NCBI RefSeq assembly: GCF_012927085.1
Contig: NZ_JABBFX010000001.1
Span: 930,001-994,000 of the forward strand
Reading direction: 5' to 3'
Length of the DNA: 64,000 bases
Source: Ramlibacter agri
Lineage (GTDB): Bacteria; Pseudomonadota; Gammaproteobacteria; Burkholderiales; Burkholderiaceae_C
Shown here: piece by piece, positions 42,765-53,795 of the stretch
Layout: every line of letters starts with the position of its first letter
Position numbering within the stretch: the stretch's first letter is position 1
Program-made: the position numbers and the translations under genes
Notes under the pieces: generated by a model
What the model was told of the DNA's origin: nothing
Databases searched by the model: none
Seen by the model: the letters and a program-made list of their open reading frames with translations, nothing else

Positions 42765-44059
42765 TGGCCGAATTCGCCCTGGAGCTGATCGAGAAGGCCA
42801 GCGTCGACGAACTGCGCGGGCTGCAGTTCAAGCGCCTGCAAGGCACGCTGCGCCACGCGTACCGCAACTCGCCGGCGTATCGTGCCAAGTTCGACGCGGC
42901 GGGCGTGCATCCGGACGACCTGCGCAGCCTGTCGGACCTGCGCAAGTTCCCCTTCACGACGAAGACGGACCTGCGCGACGCGTATCCCTTCGGCATGTTC
43001 GCGGTGCCGCGCCAGCAGTGCGTGCGCATCCACGCTTCCAGCGGCACCACCGGCAAGCCCACGGTGGTCGGCTACACGAAGAACGACGTCGAGACCTGGT
43101 CGCACGTGATGGCGCGCAGCATCCGCGCGGCCGGCGCGCGCCCGGGCGACCTGGTGCACGTGAGCTACGGCTACGGCCTGTTCACCGGCGGGCTCGGCGC
43201 GCACTACGGCGCGGAGAAGCTGGGCCTGACGGTGGTGCCCTTCGGCGGCGGCCAGACCGAGCGCCAGGTGCAGCTCATTCGCGACTTCCAGCCGGACATC
43301 ATCATGGTCACGCCCAGCTACATGCTGGCCATCGCCGACGAGATGGAGCGCCAGGGCATGGACCCGCAGGACTGCAGCCTGCGCCTGGGCATCTTCGGCG
43401 CCGAGCCCTGGACCAACGACATGCGCGCGGCCATCGAGCAGCGCCTGGGCATCGACGCCGTCGACATCTACGGCCTGTCGGAGGTGATGGGCCCCGGCGT
43501 CGCGAACGAGTGCATCGAGACCAAGGACGGGCCGACGATCTGGGAAGACCACTTCTATCCGGAGATCGTCGATCCCGAGACCGGCGAGCCGGTGCCGGAT
43601 GGCGAGCTCGGCGAGCTGGTCTTCACCAGCCTCACCAAGGAGGCGCTGCCCGTCATCCGCTATCGCACGCGCGACCTCACGCGGCTCTTGCCCGGCACCG
43701 CGCGCACGATGCGGCGCATGGAGAAGATCACGGGCCGCAGCGACGACATGATGATCGTGCGCGGCGTCAACGTGTTCCCGACGCAGATCGAGGAGCTGAT
43801 CCTGAAGCACGCGGCGCTGGCGCCGCACTACCAGTGCATCCTCACGCGCGAAGGGCCGCTCGATTCGTTGACCGTCGCCGTGGAAGCCGGCCCCGGCCTG
43901 CCGCACGACAGCGGCGACGCGCAGGCGGCCGCGGAACGGCTCGCGTACGAGATCAAGGTCTACATCGGCACCAGCGCGCGCATCGAAGTGCGGCCGGCGG
44001 GTGGGGTGGAGCGGAGCGTGGGGAAGGCGAAGCGGGTGGTGGACCAGCGGCGGCTCTGA
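42764..44059 (+). CDS. paaK: Phenylacetate-CoA ligase
   Basis: This 431-residue AMP-forming ligase activates phenylacetate to phenylacetyl-CoA, the first step of the pathway. The nucleotide-binding motif SSGTTGKPTVVGYT, GIFGAEPWTNDMR, YGLSEVMGPGVANEC and RSDDMMIVRGVNVFPTQIE are all present. The ring epoxidase (paaABCDE) and later genes (paaZ, paaJ, paaH) are not in the window. Confidence 0.95.
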   Translation: MAEFALELIEKASVDELRGLQFKRLQGTLRHAYRNSPAYRAKFDAAGVHPDDLRSLSDLRKFPFTTKTDLRDAYPFGMFAVPRQQCVRIHASSGTTGKPTVVGYTKNDVETWSHVMARSIRAAGARPGDLVHVSYGYGLFTGGLGAHYGAEKLGLTVVPFGGGQTERQVQLIRDFQPDIIMVTPSYMLAIADEMERQGMDPQDCSLRLGIFGAEPWTNDMRAAIEQRLGIDAVDIYGLSEVMGPGVANECIETKDGPTIWEDHFYPEIVDPETGEPVPDGELGELVFTSLTKEALPVIRYRTRDLTRLLPGTARTMRRMEKITGRSDDMMIVRGVNVFPTQIEELILKHAALAPHYQCILTREGPLDSLTVAVEAGPGLPHDSGDAQAAAERLAYEIKVYIGTSARIEVRPAGGVERSVGKAKRVVDQRRL

Positions 44060-44073
44060 CCCTCACGGGGGCG

Positions 44074-45216
44074 TCAGCGCTGCTCGATGTGATCCACCAG
44101 CAGGTCCACGTAGTGCGACGTTCCCATCGAGATGCGGATCTTCACCGGCAGGTACTGCAGGCTGGGCGCGAACCAGATGTCGGCGGTGATGTCGCCGCGC
44201 GGCTTGTCCAGCGGGCGCGGCTTCAGGTGGTAGGCCTCCACCTCGCCCAGCTGCGGCGTGGTCAGCGTCTCTTTCGCGATCACGTCGTAGACCCAGGTGT
44301 CCACGCCGCCCGGCCGGGCCAGCGGCACCGGGATGATCTCGCCGATGGCCAGCGGTACCTGGCCCGCGGCGAAGCGGTGCGCCAGGTCGACGAACTGGCT
44401 CACCGTGTCCTGCAGGCCAGGCAGCCGCGGCACCGACTTGCCGTTGTCCAGGGCGACCGAATCGGCGTTCATCTGGATCGCGCGCCGCTTGTTGCCCGGG
44501 CGGTATTCCTCGTACGCCTTCGGCCGCAGGCCGACGGGCGTGACGGTGCCCTGGCTCATCATCACGAAGTTGACGAAGTACTTCACGTCCAGGTCCAGCC
44601 GCACCTGGTAGTTCTCGCCCTCGCGCTGCCACTGCACATGCGCGCTGCCATACAGCGGCCCGCCGTAGAGGACGCCACCCAGTTCATAGGACAGCCGCGT
44701 GTCGCTGGGCCAGTCCGCCTGCGCGGCATAGGGGTTCGCCGGTGGCCCGCTGGCGGCCACCGCTGGTGCGGAAGCCGCGGCAACGGGGGCGGAAGCGGCT
44801 GCAACCGGCGAGGACGCGGCCCTGACGGGCGCGGACGCCGCGGGCTCCGCGGCAGCAACTGCGTCCGGTGCCGAAGCCGCGGCCTCCGGCGCGCTCGCTG
44901 CCTCCTGCGGCGCCTGCGCGACCTCGGGCTCGGCTTCCGGCACCGGCTTCGGCGCCGACGCGTGCGGCCGCGGCTTGATGATGCGCACCGGCGGCGGCGG
45001 CTTGAGCTTGGGCTTCGTTGGCGGCGGGACGGCCTGCGCCACGATCTCCGGCGGCGCTTCGGGCTTGAGCATCCGCGTGTACATCGGCGGCGCCATCGGC
45101 TTGATCAGCGCGTCCTGCTCTTCGTAGGCGCGGGCGAACCACTCCAGGCCCACGAGGTGGGCGACGACGACGAGCCCCAGCAGCAGCCAGCGGCTCAGTG
45201 TTGCGGGCCGAGCCAC
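44074..45216 (-). CDS. DUF3108 membrane-anchored protein
   Basis: This 380-residue protein has an N-terminal membrane anchor (LLLGLVVVAHLVGLEWF), a TonB-like proline/lysine stretch (PPPTKPKLKPPPPVRIIKP), an Ala/Pro/Ser linker, and a C-terminal DUF3108 domain (LSYELGGVLYGGPLYGSAHV, YRPGNKRRAIQMN, WFAPSLQYLPVKIRI). It overlaps the M61 gene by 22 bp. Function is unknown; a periplasmic role is inferred. Confidence 0.82.
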   Translation of the reverse strand: MARPATLSRWLLLGLVVVAHLVGLEWFARAYEEQDALIKPMAPPMYTRMLKPEAPPEIVAQAVPPPTKPKLKPPPPVRIIKPRPHASAPKPVPEAEPEVAQAPQEAASAPEAAASAPDAVAAAEPAASAPVRAASSPVAAASAPVAAASAPAVAASGPPANPYAAQADWPSDTRLSYELGGVLYGGPLYGSAHVQWQREGENYQVRLDLDVKYFVNFVMMSQGTVTPVGLRPKAYEEYRPGNKRRAIQMNADSVALDNGKSVPRLPGLQDTVSQFVDLAHRFAAGQVPLAIGEIIPVPLARPGGVDTWVYDVIAKETLTTPQLGEVEAYHLKPRPLDKPRGDITADIWFAPSLQYLPVKIRISMGTSHYVDLLVDHIEQR

Positions 45217-46955
45217 GATTGCGCTCGCGCCGCGTCGCGCAGCGCCAGCCGCCAGGTGGTGACGCCGGCCGGCAGGCTCAGCTCCAGCCGCAGCAGGCGC
45301 CGGTCGCGCGCGACCAGCGCGGTCACCTTGCGGTGCGAACCCGCGTACATGGTCAGGTCATCCAGCTTGTTCAGCCGCCAGCCGGAGCCGGCCACTTCCA
45401 CGCCGAGCCACTCGTCGCCGGCCGCGAAGCCCGCCTGTTCCGCCGCGCCGCCGCGCAGCACGTTCTTCAGCGTGATGGCGCCGCCGTTCTCGCTGACGCG
45501 CACGCCCAGGCGCTGCTGCAGCTGCGAAGGTTCTTCCAGCACCGCGATGCCGTGCTGCTCCAGCAGCTCCTTCAGCGGCAGCTCGCGCGTGCCGTGCACC
45601 CAGTTGGCCAGCTCGCGCGTGAAGGCGCGGCCGCCCAGCTCTTTCAACACCGCGGCGAAATCTGCTTCGGCCATCGGCCCGGCCTTGCAGCGCAGCCACA
45701 GCGCGCGCATCACTTCGTCGAGGTTCGTGTGCCCTTCCACGCGCAGCGTCAGGTCGAAGCACAGGGCGACCAGCGCGCCCTTGGTGTAGTAGCTGACGGT
45801 GGCGTTGGCGGTGTTCTCGTCCTGCCGGTAGTACTTGACCCAGGCGTCGAAGCTGGCCTGCGCCACCGACTGCACCTCGCGGCCCGGCGTCTGCAGCACC
45901 TGGTTGGCCGTCTTCGTGAGCAGCTTCAGGTAGGTCGCGTCGTCGATCAGGCCCGCGCGCTTGAGCAGCAGGTCGTCGTAGTAGCTGGTGAAGCCTTCGA
46001 AGAACCACAGCAGCTGCGTGTAGTTCTCCTGCGTGTAGTCGTACTGCGCGAACTCCGCCGGCCGCAGGCGCTTGACGTTCCAGGTGTGGAAGTACTCGTG
46101 GCTGATCAGGCCCATCAAGGTCACGTAGCCGTCGGTGAGGCGGCTCTCGCCCACCCGCGGCAGGTCGCGCCGCGACGCGATCAGCGCCGTGGAGTTGCGG
46201 TGCTCCAGCCCGCCGTAGCCGTCGTCCACGCAATTGAGCAGGAACAGGTAGCTCTTGAACGGCGGCCGCTTGCGGTCGTGCCAGAAGCGGATCTCCGCCT
46301 CGCAGATCTTGTGGATGTCCGCGACCAGCCGCTCGCTGTCGAAGGACTCGGCGGCGCCCGCCACCACCACGCGATGCGGCACGCCGCCGGCGCGGAATTC
46401 GGCGCTGAAGAAAGCGCCCATCTCCACCGGGCAGTCGGCCAGGTCGTCGTAGTCGGCGGCGAGATAGGTGCCGAAACCGCGCTTGCCGGTCTTCAGCGGC
46501 TCGAGGCCCGTCGCGGCTTCCCAATGCGGGAAGGCGCGCGGCGCCACCAGCTCCAGTTCATGCGGCTCCTGCGCCTGGCCTTGCACGCGCAGGCACAGGC
46601 TGGTGCCGTTGAAGAAGCCGCGGCCCTGGTCCAGCCAGGCGGTGCGCACCGAGTTGTCGAAGGCGTAGACCTCGTAACTCAGCACCAGCGGCGTGGACGG
46701 CATGCAGTCCACCTGCCAGGTCGCCTTGTCGACCTGGTGGACGGCCACGGCCTTGCCGTCCTGGCGCGCCCCCAGCTTCTGCAGGTGGCGCGCGAACTCG
46801 CGCACCAGGTAGCTGCCCGGGATCCATGCCGGCAGCGATACGCGCTGCGCCGCCTGCGGCTGCGCGATGGTCAGCGTGACGTGGAACAGGTGGGCGGCGG
46901 GATCGGCCGCCTCGATCCGGTAGTGCGGGCCGGTGCTGCGGGTCGACGCGATCAC
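45195..46955 (-). CDS. M61-family metallopeptidase with PDZ domain
   Basis: This 586-residue protein has the zinc motif HEYFH followed by NVKRLRPAEF, the glycyl-aminopeptidase (M61) arrangement. The N-terminal domain is beta-rich (LPAWIPGSYLVREFARHL), and a PDZ domain lies near the C-terminus (LRGGAAEQAGFAAGDEWLGVEV). The start is the GTG at 46953-46955, overlapping the dsbC stop (GTGA). No signal peptide is seen, so it is probably cytoplasmic. Confidence 0.88.
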   Translation of the reverse strand: MIASTRSTGPHYRIEAADPAAHLFHVTLTIAQPQAAQRVSLPAWIPGSYLVREFARHLQKLGARQDGKAVAVHQVDKATWQVDCMPSTPLVLSYEVYAFDNSVRTAWLDQGRGFFNGTSLCLRVQGQAQEPHELELVAPRAFPHWEAATGLEPLKTGKRGFGTYLAADYDDLADCPVEMGAFFSAEFRAGGVPHRVVVAGAAESFDSERLVADIHKICEAEIRFWHDRKRPPFKSYLFLLNCVDDGYGGLEHRNSTALIASRRDLPRVGESRLTDGYVTLMGLISHEYFHTWNVKRLRPAEFAQYDYTQENYTQLLWFFEGFTSYYDDLLLKRAGLIDDATYLKLLTKTANQVLQTPGREVQSVAQASFDAWVKYYRQDENTANATVSYYTKGALVALCFDLTLRVEGHTNLDEVMRALWLRCKAGPMAEADFAAVLKELGGRAFTRELANWVHGTRELPLKELLEQHGIAVLEEPSQLQQRLGVRVSENGGAITLKNVLRGGAAEQAGFAAGDEWLGVEVAGSGWRLNKLDDLTMYAGSHRKVTALVARDRRLLRLELSLPAGVTTWRLALRDAARAQSWLGPQH

Positions 46956-47716
46956 TTGCTGGCGAGCAGTTTCTCGACGTCGGCCGCGCCGATGGCGCCC
47001 GGCACGCGCGTGCCGTCGACGAACACCAGCGTGGGCGTGCCGGTGATCTTGTACTTCTTGCCGAACTCGATGTTGCGCGCCAGCGCGTTCACGTCGCAGC
47101 TGGCGTCGGCCTGCTTGGGCGTGTCCTTGCGGATCATCCAGTCCACCCAGGCCTTGCCCTTGTCGCGCGAGCACCAGAGGTTCTTGGACTTCTCGATGGA
47201 GTCCGGCCCCAGGATCGGGTACAGGTACATGTAGACCGTGACGTTGTCGACCTTCTGCAGGTCGGCCTCGAAGCGGTGGCAGTAGGGGCAGTTCGGGTCC
47301 TCGAACACCGCCAGCTTGCGCTTGCCGTTGCCGCGCACGATGGTGAAGGCGTCCTTCGAGGGCAGCGCGTTGAAGTCGATCGCCAGCAGCTTGTCCTGGC
47401 GTTCCTCGGTGAGGTTCTTGCGCGCCTTGGTGTCGATGATCTGGCCGTTGACGAGGTAGTTGCCCTCGGCGTCGGAGTAGAACAGCTCGGTGCCGACGCG
47501 CACCTCGTAGAGCCCGCCGATCGGGGTCTTGCGGACCTCGTCGATCTTGCCCATGTTGGGCAGGCGCTCCTCGAGGTTCTTGCGCAGCTGCTGCTCGATG
47601 GGCGCCGGCAGCACCTGCGCGGCATTCGCCTTGGTCGGGGCCTGGGCCTGGGCAACGCCGGCGGCCAGGGCCGCAGCCACCAGGGCCGGCACGACAGCGC
47701 GGGAGATCGTCTTCAT
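46952..47716 (-). CDS. dsbC: DsbC-family thiol:disulfide interchange protein
   Basis: This 254-residue periplasmic disulfide isomerase has a signal peptide ending near VAQAQA, an N-terminal dimerisation domain, and a thioredoxin fold with active site CPYC (143-146). Another Cys pair (WCSRD, ASCDV) matches DsbC. AGGAAG before MKTISRAVV supports the start. It overlaps the upstream hydroxylase stop by 4 bp. Confidence 0.92.
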   Translation of the reverse strand: MKTISRAVVPALVAAALAAGVAQAQAPTKANAAQVLPAPIEQQLRKNLEERLPNMGKIDEVRKTPIGGLYEVRVGTELFYSDAEGNYLVNGQIIDTKARKNLTEERQDKLLAIDFNALPSKDAFTIVRGNGKRKLAVFEDPNCPYCHRFEADLQKVDNVTVYMYLYPILGPDSIEKSKNLWCSRDKGKAWVDWMIRKDTPKQADASCDVNALARNIEFGKKYKITGTPTLVFVDGTRVPGAIGAADVEKLLASK

Positions 47717-48843
47717 GGTCTTCCTGTTCTCAACAAATTGCTGGCGCCCATGGCCTGGCGCGCCACCCAATGCTTGATCGGGCCGCTGCGGTCGAAACCG
47801 CGCATGCCCCAGTTTCGCAGCCACGACCAGGGCTCGGCCGGCTGCGCGAACAACTGTTGCAGTCCATCCGTCGTCAGCCCCATGGCCAGGACGTCGGCCT
47901 TGCGCGCACGCTCGTAGCGGCGCAGCAGCTTTTCGTCACCCAGGCCGCGCCAGGACTCGCGCGCGTGCAGCACGCCGGCGAGTTCCTCGGCATCGGCCAG
48001 GCCCAGGTTCAGGCCCTGGCCCGCGAGCGGGTGCACGTTGTGCGCCGCGTCGCCGGCCAGCACCCAGCCCGGGCCGCACCAGCGGTCCGCGTTGGCCCGC
48101 TGCAGCGGCCAGGCGGCGCGGTCGGTGATGAGCTTGACCGCGCCGGTGGCATCGCCGCAGATGGACTGCAGCCGCGCCTCGAACTCCGGCACGGGCAGCG
48201 CCAGCAGCTCCGCCGCGCGCGGCTCCATGACGGACCACACCAGCGCTGCAGAGTTCCCCTGCGAGCCGCCCAAAGGCAGCAGGGCGCAGATTTCGCCTTC
48301 GCCAAACCACTGGCGGGCGGCCTGGCCGTGCGGGATTTCGCATTCCAGCCGCGCCGCGATGGCGCGCTGGGCATAGCCGGTGACGTGGAAATCGACGCCG
48401 AATTCGGCCCGGGTGGCGCTGGCGCGGCCTTCGCAGACGATGGTGAGGGCGGCCGGCTGCGGCTCCTTCAGCACTTCGACCTGCGGCTGGTAGCGCACGG
48501 CTTCGGCCAGGCGGGCCAGCAGCGGCTCCACTTCGACGATCCAGGCCAGCGCCGGCACGCCTTCGCCGGCGGCGGCAAAGTGCACCCGGCCGCCGTCGTC
48601 ACCCTGGACATCCATGGAGAGGACGGGCGTGGCGTGCTGTTCGTCGGGCCAGGCGCGCAGGCGCGCCAGCAGGTCGCGGCTGGTGGTGTTGAGCGCATAG
48701 GCGCGGACGTCGCTGTGGCCGCTGCCGGCCGGCGGCGGCGCTTCGACCAGGCCTACGCGCAGGCGGTCGCGCGCCAGCAGCAGCGCCAGCGTGCGGCCGA
48801 CGATCCCGGCACCGCGGATACAGACATCGAGAGGGGCGGGCAT
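47713..48843 (-). CDS. Ubiquinone-biosynthesis-type FAD monooxygenase
   Basis: This 376-residue flavoprotein belongs to the UbiH/UbiF/COQ6 family. The N-terminal FAD motif is IRGAGIVGRTLALLLARD, and the second FAD motif is GWVLAGDAAHNVHPLAGQGLNLGLADAE in order. It probably hydroxylates a ring position in ubiquinone synthesis; which one cannot be told from sequence alone. It leads the run hydroxylase-dsbC-M61-DUF3108, with overlaps throughout. Confidence 0.88.
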   Translation of the reverse strand: MPAPLDVCIRGAGIVGRTLALLLARDRLRVGLVEAPPPAGSGHSDVRAYALNTTSRDLLARLRAWPDEQHATPVLSMDVQGDDGGRVHFAAAGEGVPALAWIVEVEPLLARLAEAVRYQPQVEVLKEPQPAALTIVCEGRASATRAEFGVDFHVTGYAQRAIAARLECEIPHGQAARQWFGEGEICALLPLGGSQGNSAALVWSVMEPRAAELLALPVPEFEARLQSICGDATGAVKLITDRAAWPLQRANADRWCGPGWVLAGDAAHNVHPLAGQGLNLGLADAEELAGVLHARESWRGLGDEKLLRRYERARKADVLAMGLTTDGLQQLFAQPAEPWSWLRNWGMRGFDRSGPIKHWVARQAMGASNLLRTGRP

Positions 48844-48911
48844 GGTAGGGGATTGTAGGAGCCGGGCACAATCCCGGCTGGCTTCCCCCATCCCTTCCCG
48901 ATTTCCGCCGC

Positions 48912-49754
48912 ATGAGCAACATCACTGCCCGCATCGCGCGCCTGTTCGTCTACCCCGTCAAATCCTGTGCCGGCGTCGAGCTGAAGGAGGCGCTGCTGAC
49001 CGAGACCGGCCTGGACCTGGACCGCGCCTGGATGGTGGTGGACGAGCAGGGCGAATTCGTCAGCCAGCGCGAGCTGCCGCGGATGGCGCTGGTGCGCCCG
49101 ACGCTGAAGGTGACCGAGGTGGTGCTGCGGGCGCCCGGCATGCTGGCGCTGCACCTGTCCATCGACACGGTCGAAGAGCCGGTGCGGGTGAAGGTGTGGG
49201 ACGACGAGGTGAGCGCCTTCGACATGGGCGACGTCGCCGCCCAGTGGTTCACCGATTTCCTCGGCCGCAAGCTGCGGCTGGTGCGCTTCGACCCGGAACA
49301 CCGCCGCCTGTCGAACCAGAAATGGACCGGCGGTGTCGAGGCCCTGAACCAGTTCGCCGACGGCTACCCGCTGCTGGTGACCAGCACGGCGTCGATGGAG
49401 CTGCTGAATTCCAAGCTGCCGGCGCCGATTGGCGTGGAGCGTTTCCGGCCGAACATCGTGCTCGATGGCATCGAGGCGCACGACGAGGACCGGCTGGACG
49501 AGATCGCCATCACGTCGACCGACGGCCCGGTGGTGCTGAAGCCGGTGAAGCCCTGCGTGCGCTGCACGATTCCCAACGTGGATCCGGCGACGGCGGACGT
49601 CGACCCGGTGGTGGGGGACACGCTGCAGGGCTACCGGCGCAACGAGAAGATGGATGGCGGCATCACCTTCGCCATGAATGCGATCGTCCTCGAAGGTTTC
49701 GACCGGACGCTGCGCGTCGGCGACGCCGTCAGCGGCGACTTCAAGTTCGATTAA
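48912..49754 (+). CDS. MOSC-domain protein (YcbX-like)
   Basis: This 280-residue protein has the N-terminal MOSC beta-barrel domain (RIARLFVYPVKSCAGVEL) and a C-terminal MOSC domain with the conserved Cys pair KPCVRCTIPNVDP. Members use a molybdenum cofactor to reduce N-hydroxylated bases and similar compounds. It diverges from the Ubi-type gene by 68 bp and converges with the GGDEF-like gene, the stop codons overlapping. Confidence 0.9.
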   Translation: MSNITARIARLFVYPVKSCAGVELKEALLTETGLDLDRAWMVVDEQGEFVSQRELPRMALVRPTLKVTEVVLRAPGMLALHLSIDTVEEPVRVKVWDDEVSAFDMGDVAAQWFTDFLGRKLRLVRFDPEHRRLSNQKWTGGVEALNQFADGYPLLVTSTASMELLNSKLPAPIGVERFRPNIVLDGIEAHDEDRLDEIAITSTDGPVVLKPVKPCVRCTIPNVDPATADVDPVVGDTLQGYRRNEKMDGGITFAMNAIVLEGFDRTLRVGDAVSGDFKFD

Positions 49755-51559
49755 CTCACCGCCGACAGCGGCGGCCGGCTGCGCTTCTCGTCGTCCGAAG
49801 GCAGGAACAGCGAGGAATCCGCGTGCTCCGGCGTGTCCGGCGCGACGAAGCGGATCGGCCGCCGCGTGCGCGGTGACATGCGCGCAAGCTGGTCGGCCAG
49901 CGCCGCCTCCACGTCGCCCGCCTCCGTGGGCCGCTCGCTGAGCAGCAGCGCGGCGATGTGGAACTGCAAGGTGACGTCCGGCTTCAGCCCCGGCAGCGGC
50001 ATCAGCCCGGCGGCGATCAGGCGCGCGCCGCGGTCGGTGACGGAGGCGCGCGCGGTGGCGCCTTCCAGGATCACCGCGAAGCGCGCTTCGCCCAGCCGCG
50101 CCACCGTGTCGACGTCGCGCACCAGCCGGTGCAGCTTGATCACGCTGCGCAGCAGGCTCTGCTCGGCCACCGCGGTGCCGAAGCGATCCTTGATCGGCCC
50201 GTGGTTCACCAGGTCGATGAACATCACCGCCGCGCCCTGGCCTTCGCGCTTGTAGCGGGCGATGACCTGCCGCAGGCGGTCCTGGAACAGGTGCGGCGCC
50301 AGCAGGCCGGTGAGCGCGTCGTGCGTGGTCAGCGCCTGTTCGCGCACCTGGGCGCTGTGGCGTTCGCGCGAGCGGATGGTCAACGCCACCAGCAGCAGCG
50401 GGATCTCCAGGCCCATCGCCAGCACCACGGCGTATTGCGAGCCGGTCGACACCGGCAGCCAGCCAAAGATGCGCATGAAGCTGGCCAGCACCGACAAGGT
50501 CATGGGCAGGAAGGCGGCGCAGACCCATTTGCCGACCTCGTCGCCCCGGCGCCAGGCTGCGGCGGCGACCCCGAGCACGCTGAAGGTGGCGATGGCGAGG
50601 TAGGCGCCCAGCAGGTGCAGCCCCAGCATCTTGGGCAGCACGGGCGGCGCGGCGATCAGCACGACGCCGATGCCGGCCAGCCCCTTCAGCAGCCGGTCCT
50701 GCCCCAGGAAGCGGCGGCGCACGCCGATGAGGTTGCGCACGAACAGCACGGCGGCGACGCCGAAGGCCGCGGCCAGCATCGGCGGCGGCGAGTCGCCCAG
50801 CGCGCTGAAGCCGGGCCACAACAGGTGCGCCGCCGCGCCGGTGAAGGCGGCCACGCCGAGGCTGGTCACCAGCGCATAGACGGCGTACCAGCCGAAGATG
50901 CGGTCCCGGTAGACCAGGCCGCGCGCCAGGCAGCCGGCCACCAGCAGCAGCAGCGCGCCGAAAGCGGTGCCCAGTGCCAGATATTCGAGCTGGATGTTGC
51001 GCGCGTGCACCGCCGAGGTCAGCAGCCGCACCGGAAAGTTGGCGGGCGTGAGGTGCCGGATGCGCACGAAGACGTCGCGCGTCTCCCCGGGCGGCAGGTC
51101 CAGCCGGAAGAAGGGATAGCGGCCCGCCTCGGGCCAGCTGTTCACCGCCACGGTGTCGCCCGCCGATTCGCCGGCCCAGCCCTGGGGGCCGCGCTGGTAC
51201 ACGGTGACGAAGTCCAGCACCGGCATCGGGAATTCCAGCACCCATTCCTGCCGGCCTTCCGGCGGGCGCTGCAGCCGCAGGTGCAGCCACAGCGCGCCCT
51301 GGTTGCCGAGGTCGTGGATGGCTTCAGGCGGCGGCGCTGCATGGAAGCGAGCCTGGCCGGCGGGGCTGGCGACCTGTTCCAGGGTGGCGCTGCCCGCGGG
51401 GTCTTCCCAGGCGCGGGCGAGCGACACGGCGTCGATGGTGCCCAGCGCGTCCTGCAGCACGGCGGGGGCTGGCCCGGCAGCGGGCGCCGGCTCGGCGGCT
51501 GCCCCTACACAGCAGACTGCCAACACCCCCGCGCGGAGCGCCGCGACGAACCATCGCAT
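49751..51559 (-). CDS. 7TM-DISM membrane protein with degenerate GGDEF domain
   Basis: This 602-residue protein has a signal peptide, a periplasmic 7TMR-DISM extracellular-type domain (about 35-180), seven or so membrane segments (195-395), and a GGDEF-fold domain (about 405-580; [20 protein letters not shown]). The signature motif reads GEARF (490-494) instead of GGDEF, so cyclase activity is unlikely. It may bind nucleotide or act as a signalling scaffold. The start faces ychF. Confidence 0.85.
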   Translation of the reverse strand: MRWFVAALRAGVLAVCCVGAAAEPAPAAGPAPAVLQDALGTIDAVSLARAWEDPAGSATLEQVASPAGQARFHAAPPPEAIHDLGNQGALWLHLRLQRPPEGRQEWVLEFPMPVLDFVTVYQRGPQGWAGESAGDTVAVNSWPEAGRYPFFRLDLPPGETRDVFVRIRHLTPANFPVRLLTSAVHARNIQLEYLALGTAFGALLLLVAGCLARGLVYRDRIFGWYAVYALVTSLGVAAFTGAAAHLLWPGFSALGDSPPPMLAAAFGVAAVLFVRNLIGVRRRFLGQDRLLKGLAGIGVVLIAAPPVLPKMLGLHLLGAYLAIATFSVLGVAAAAWRRGDEVGKWVCAAFLPMTLSVLASFMRIFGWLPVSTGSQYAVVLAMGLEIPLLLVALTIRSRERHSAQVREQALTTHDALTGLLAPHLFQDRLRQVIARYKREGQGAAVMFIDLVNHGPIKDRFGTAVAEQSLLRSVIKLHRLVRDVDTVARLGEARFAVILEGATARASVTDRGARLIAAGLMPLPGLKPDVTLQFHIAALLLSERPTEAGDVEAALADQLARMSPRTRRPIRFVAPDTPEHADSSLFLPSDDEKRSRPPLSAVS

Positions 51560-51590
51560 ACACTTTCCGGTTCTTTCAACGGGTGCTGAC

Positions 51591-52682
<1,092 letters not shown>

Positions 52683-52855
52683 GCGGACAGGCGCGTCGCA
52701 GGCGCGCAACGCAAGAATCTGTCCCCGCGCAACGTAGTGCGCTGAATCCGCGTGATTCATGCGCACCCGTGTTCCGGCGCTCGCGCTCGCCGCTAGCATC
52801 CCCTCCAGCCGGTCCATGCCGGCCCAGAACAACGATCGAGGTGGAGGGGGTTCCC

Positions 52856-53263
52856 ATGGCGAAGCCATTGCCAGGCCGCGCGGTTCGGATTGCTCTTGCC
52901 GGCCTCTTGGCCGCCGGCATCATGGCCTGCGCGATGCAGGTGCCGGTCACGCCCGCGCAGTTGCAGCCCTTGGCCAGCGGCGCCGGCGAGGACATGGAAC
53001 TGGCGCAAGCCACCGAGGTCCGCTTCACCACCGGCTACACCCGCGTGCTCCCGGCCGGCAGCCATTGGCGCGCCGTCGGCACCTTGCCGCAGGGCACCGT
53101 GTTCAAGCCGCTCGATACCGTCTTCCAGGTCGAAGGCCGCCAGGTCCACGAAGCCTGGCTGGTGCTGCGCGGCGCGCAGCTGCAAGGCTTCTACCTGCCC
53201 GGGGAGTCGCACTTCACGCCGGCCTTGCTGCCAATGAATTTATCCAGAGGAGAGAAACGATGA
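52856..53263 (+). CDS. Small lipoprotein of unknown function
   Basis: This 135-residue protein has a signal with lipobox-like GIMAC (Cys25). The mature part has FTTGYTRVLPAGSHWRAVGTL and ends near a ribosome site that overlaps its own last codons (AGAGGAGAG). GGAGGGGG upstream supports the start. The next lipoprotein begins in its stop (ATGA), so the pair is coupled. No family is recognised. Confidence 0.75.
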   Translation: MAKPLPGRAVRIALAGLLAAGIMACAMQVPVTPAQLQPLASGAGEDMELAQATEVRFTTGYTRVLPAGSHWRAVGTLPQGTVFKPLDTVFQVEGRQVHEAWLVLRGAQLQGFYLPGESHFTPALLPMNLSRGEKR

Positions 53264-53709
53264 AGCGTACGTTCCTGAAACTGTGTGTGCTGGCCGCTGC
53301 GTCCGCGGTCCTGGCGGGTTGCGCCACCGGCATGAAGCACGAAGAGATGGCTGCGAGCATGCCGAAGCTGAAGGCGGGCGAAGGCCGCGTCTACTTCTTC
53401 CGCTCGTCCTCGATGGTGGGCGCGGCGATCCAGCCCGACATCCGCCTGAACGGGCACGTGGTAGGCACGTCCAAGCCGGGCGGCTTCTTCTACGTCGACC
53501 GTCCGGCCGGCAACTACGTCGCCAGCGCCAGCACCGAGACGGAGAAGACGCTGTCCTTCACGCTGCAGCCGGGTGAGACCAAGTACGTCCGGTCGTCCAT
53601 CGGCTTTGGCGTGGTCGCGGGCCGCAATACGCTGGAGCTCGAGACCCACGAGAAGGCGGTGAACGAGCTCAATTCGCTGAGCTACACCGGCACCGTCGCC
53701 GGCAAGTAA
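53260..53709 (+). CDS. DUF2846-type lipoprotein
   Basis: This 149-residue lipoprotein has a signal with LAGC (Cys21) and a DUF2846-like beta domain: GRVYFFRSSSMVGAAIQPDIRLNG, then GGFFYVDRPAGNYVASAS and LQPGETKYVRS. The family is common in proteobacterial outer membranes with no known function. Its ribosome site AGAGGAGAG lies inside the end of the upstream gene. Confidence 0.82.
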   Translation: MKRTFLKLCVLAAASAVLAGCATGMKHEEMAASMPKLKAGEGRVYFFRSSSMVGAAIQPDIRLNGHVVGTSKPGGFFYVDRPAGNYVASASTETEKTLSFTLQPGETKYVRSSIGFGVVAGRNTLELETHEKAVNELNSLSYTGTVAGK

Positions 53710-53795
53710 GCAGCAGCCACAGCGCCGCAGCCAACAAATCACTGCGCGCGCCGCGGCGGGCGTGGATCATCCGAAGCAGATCGCCAGGATGCTCC

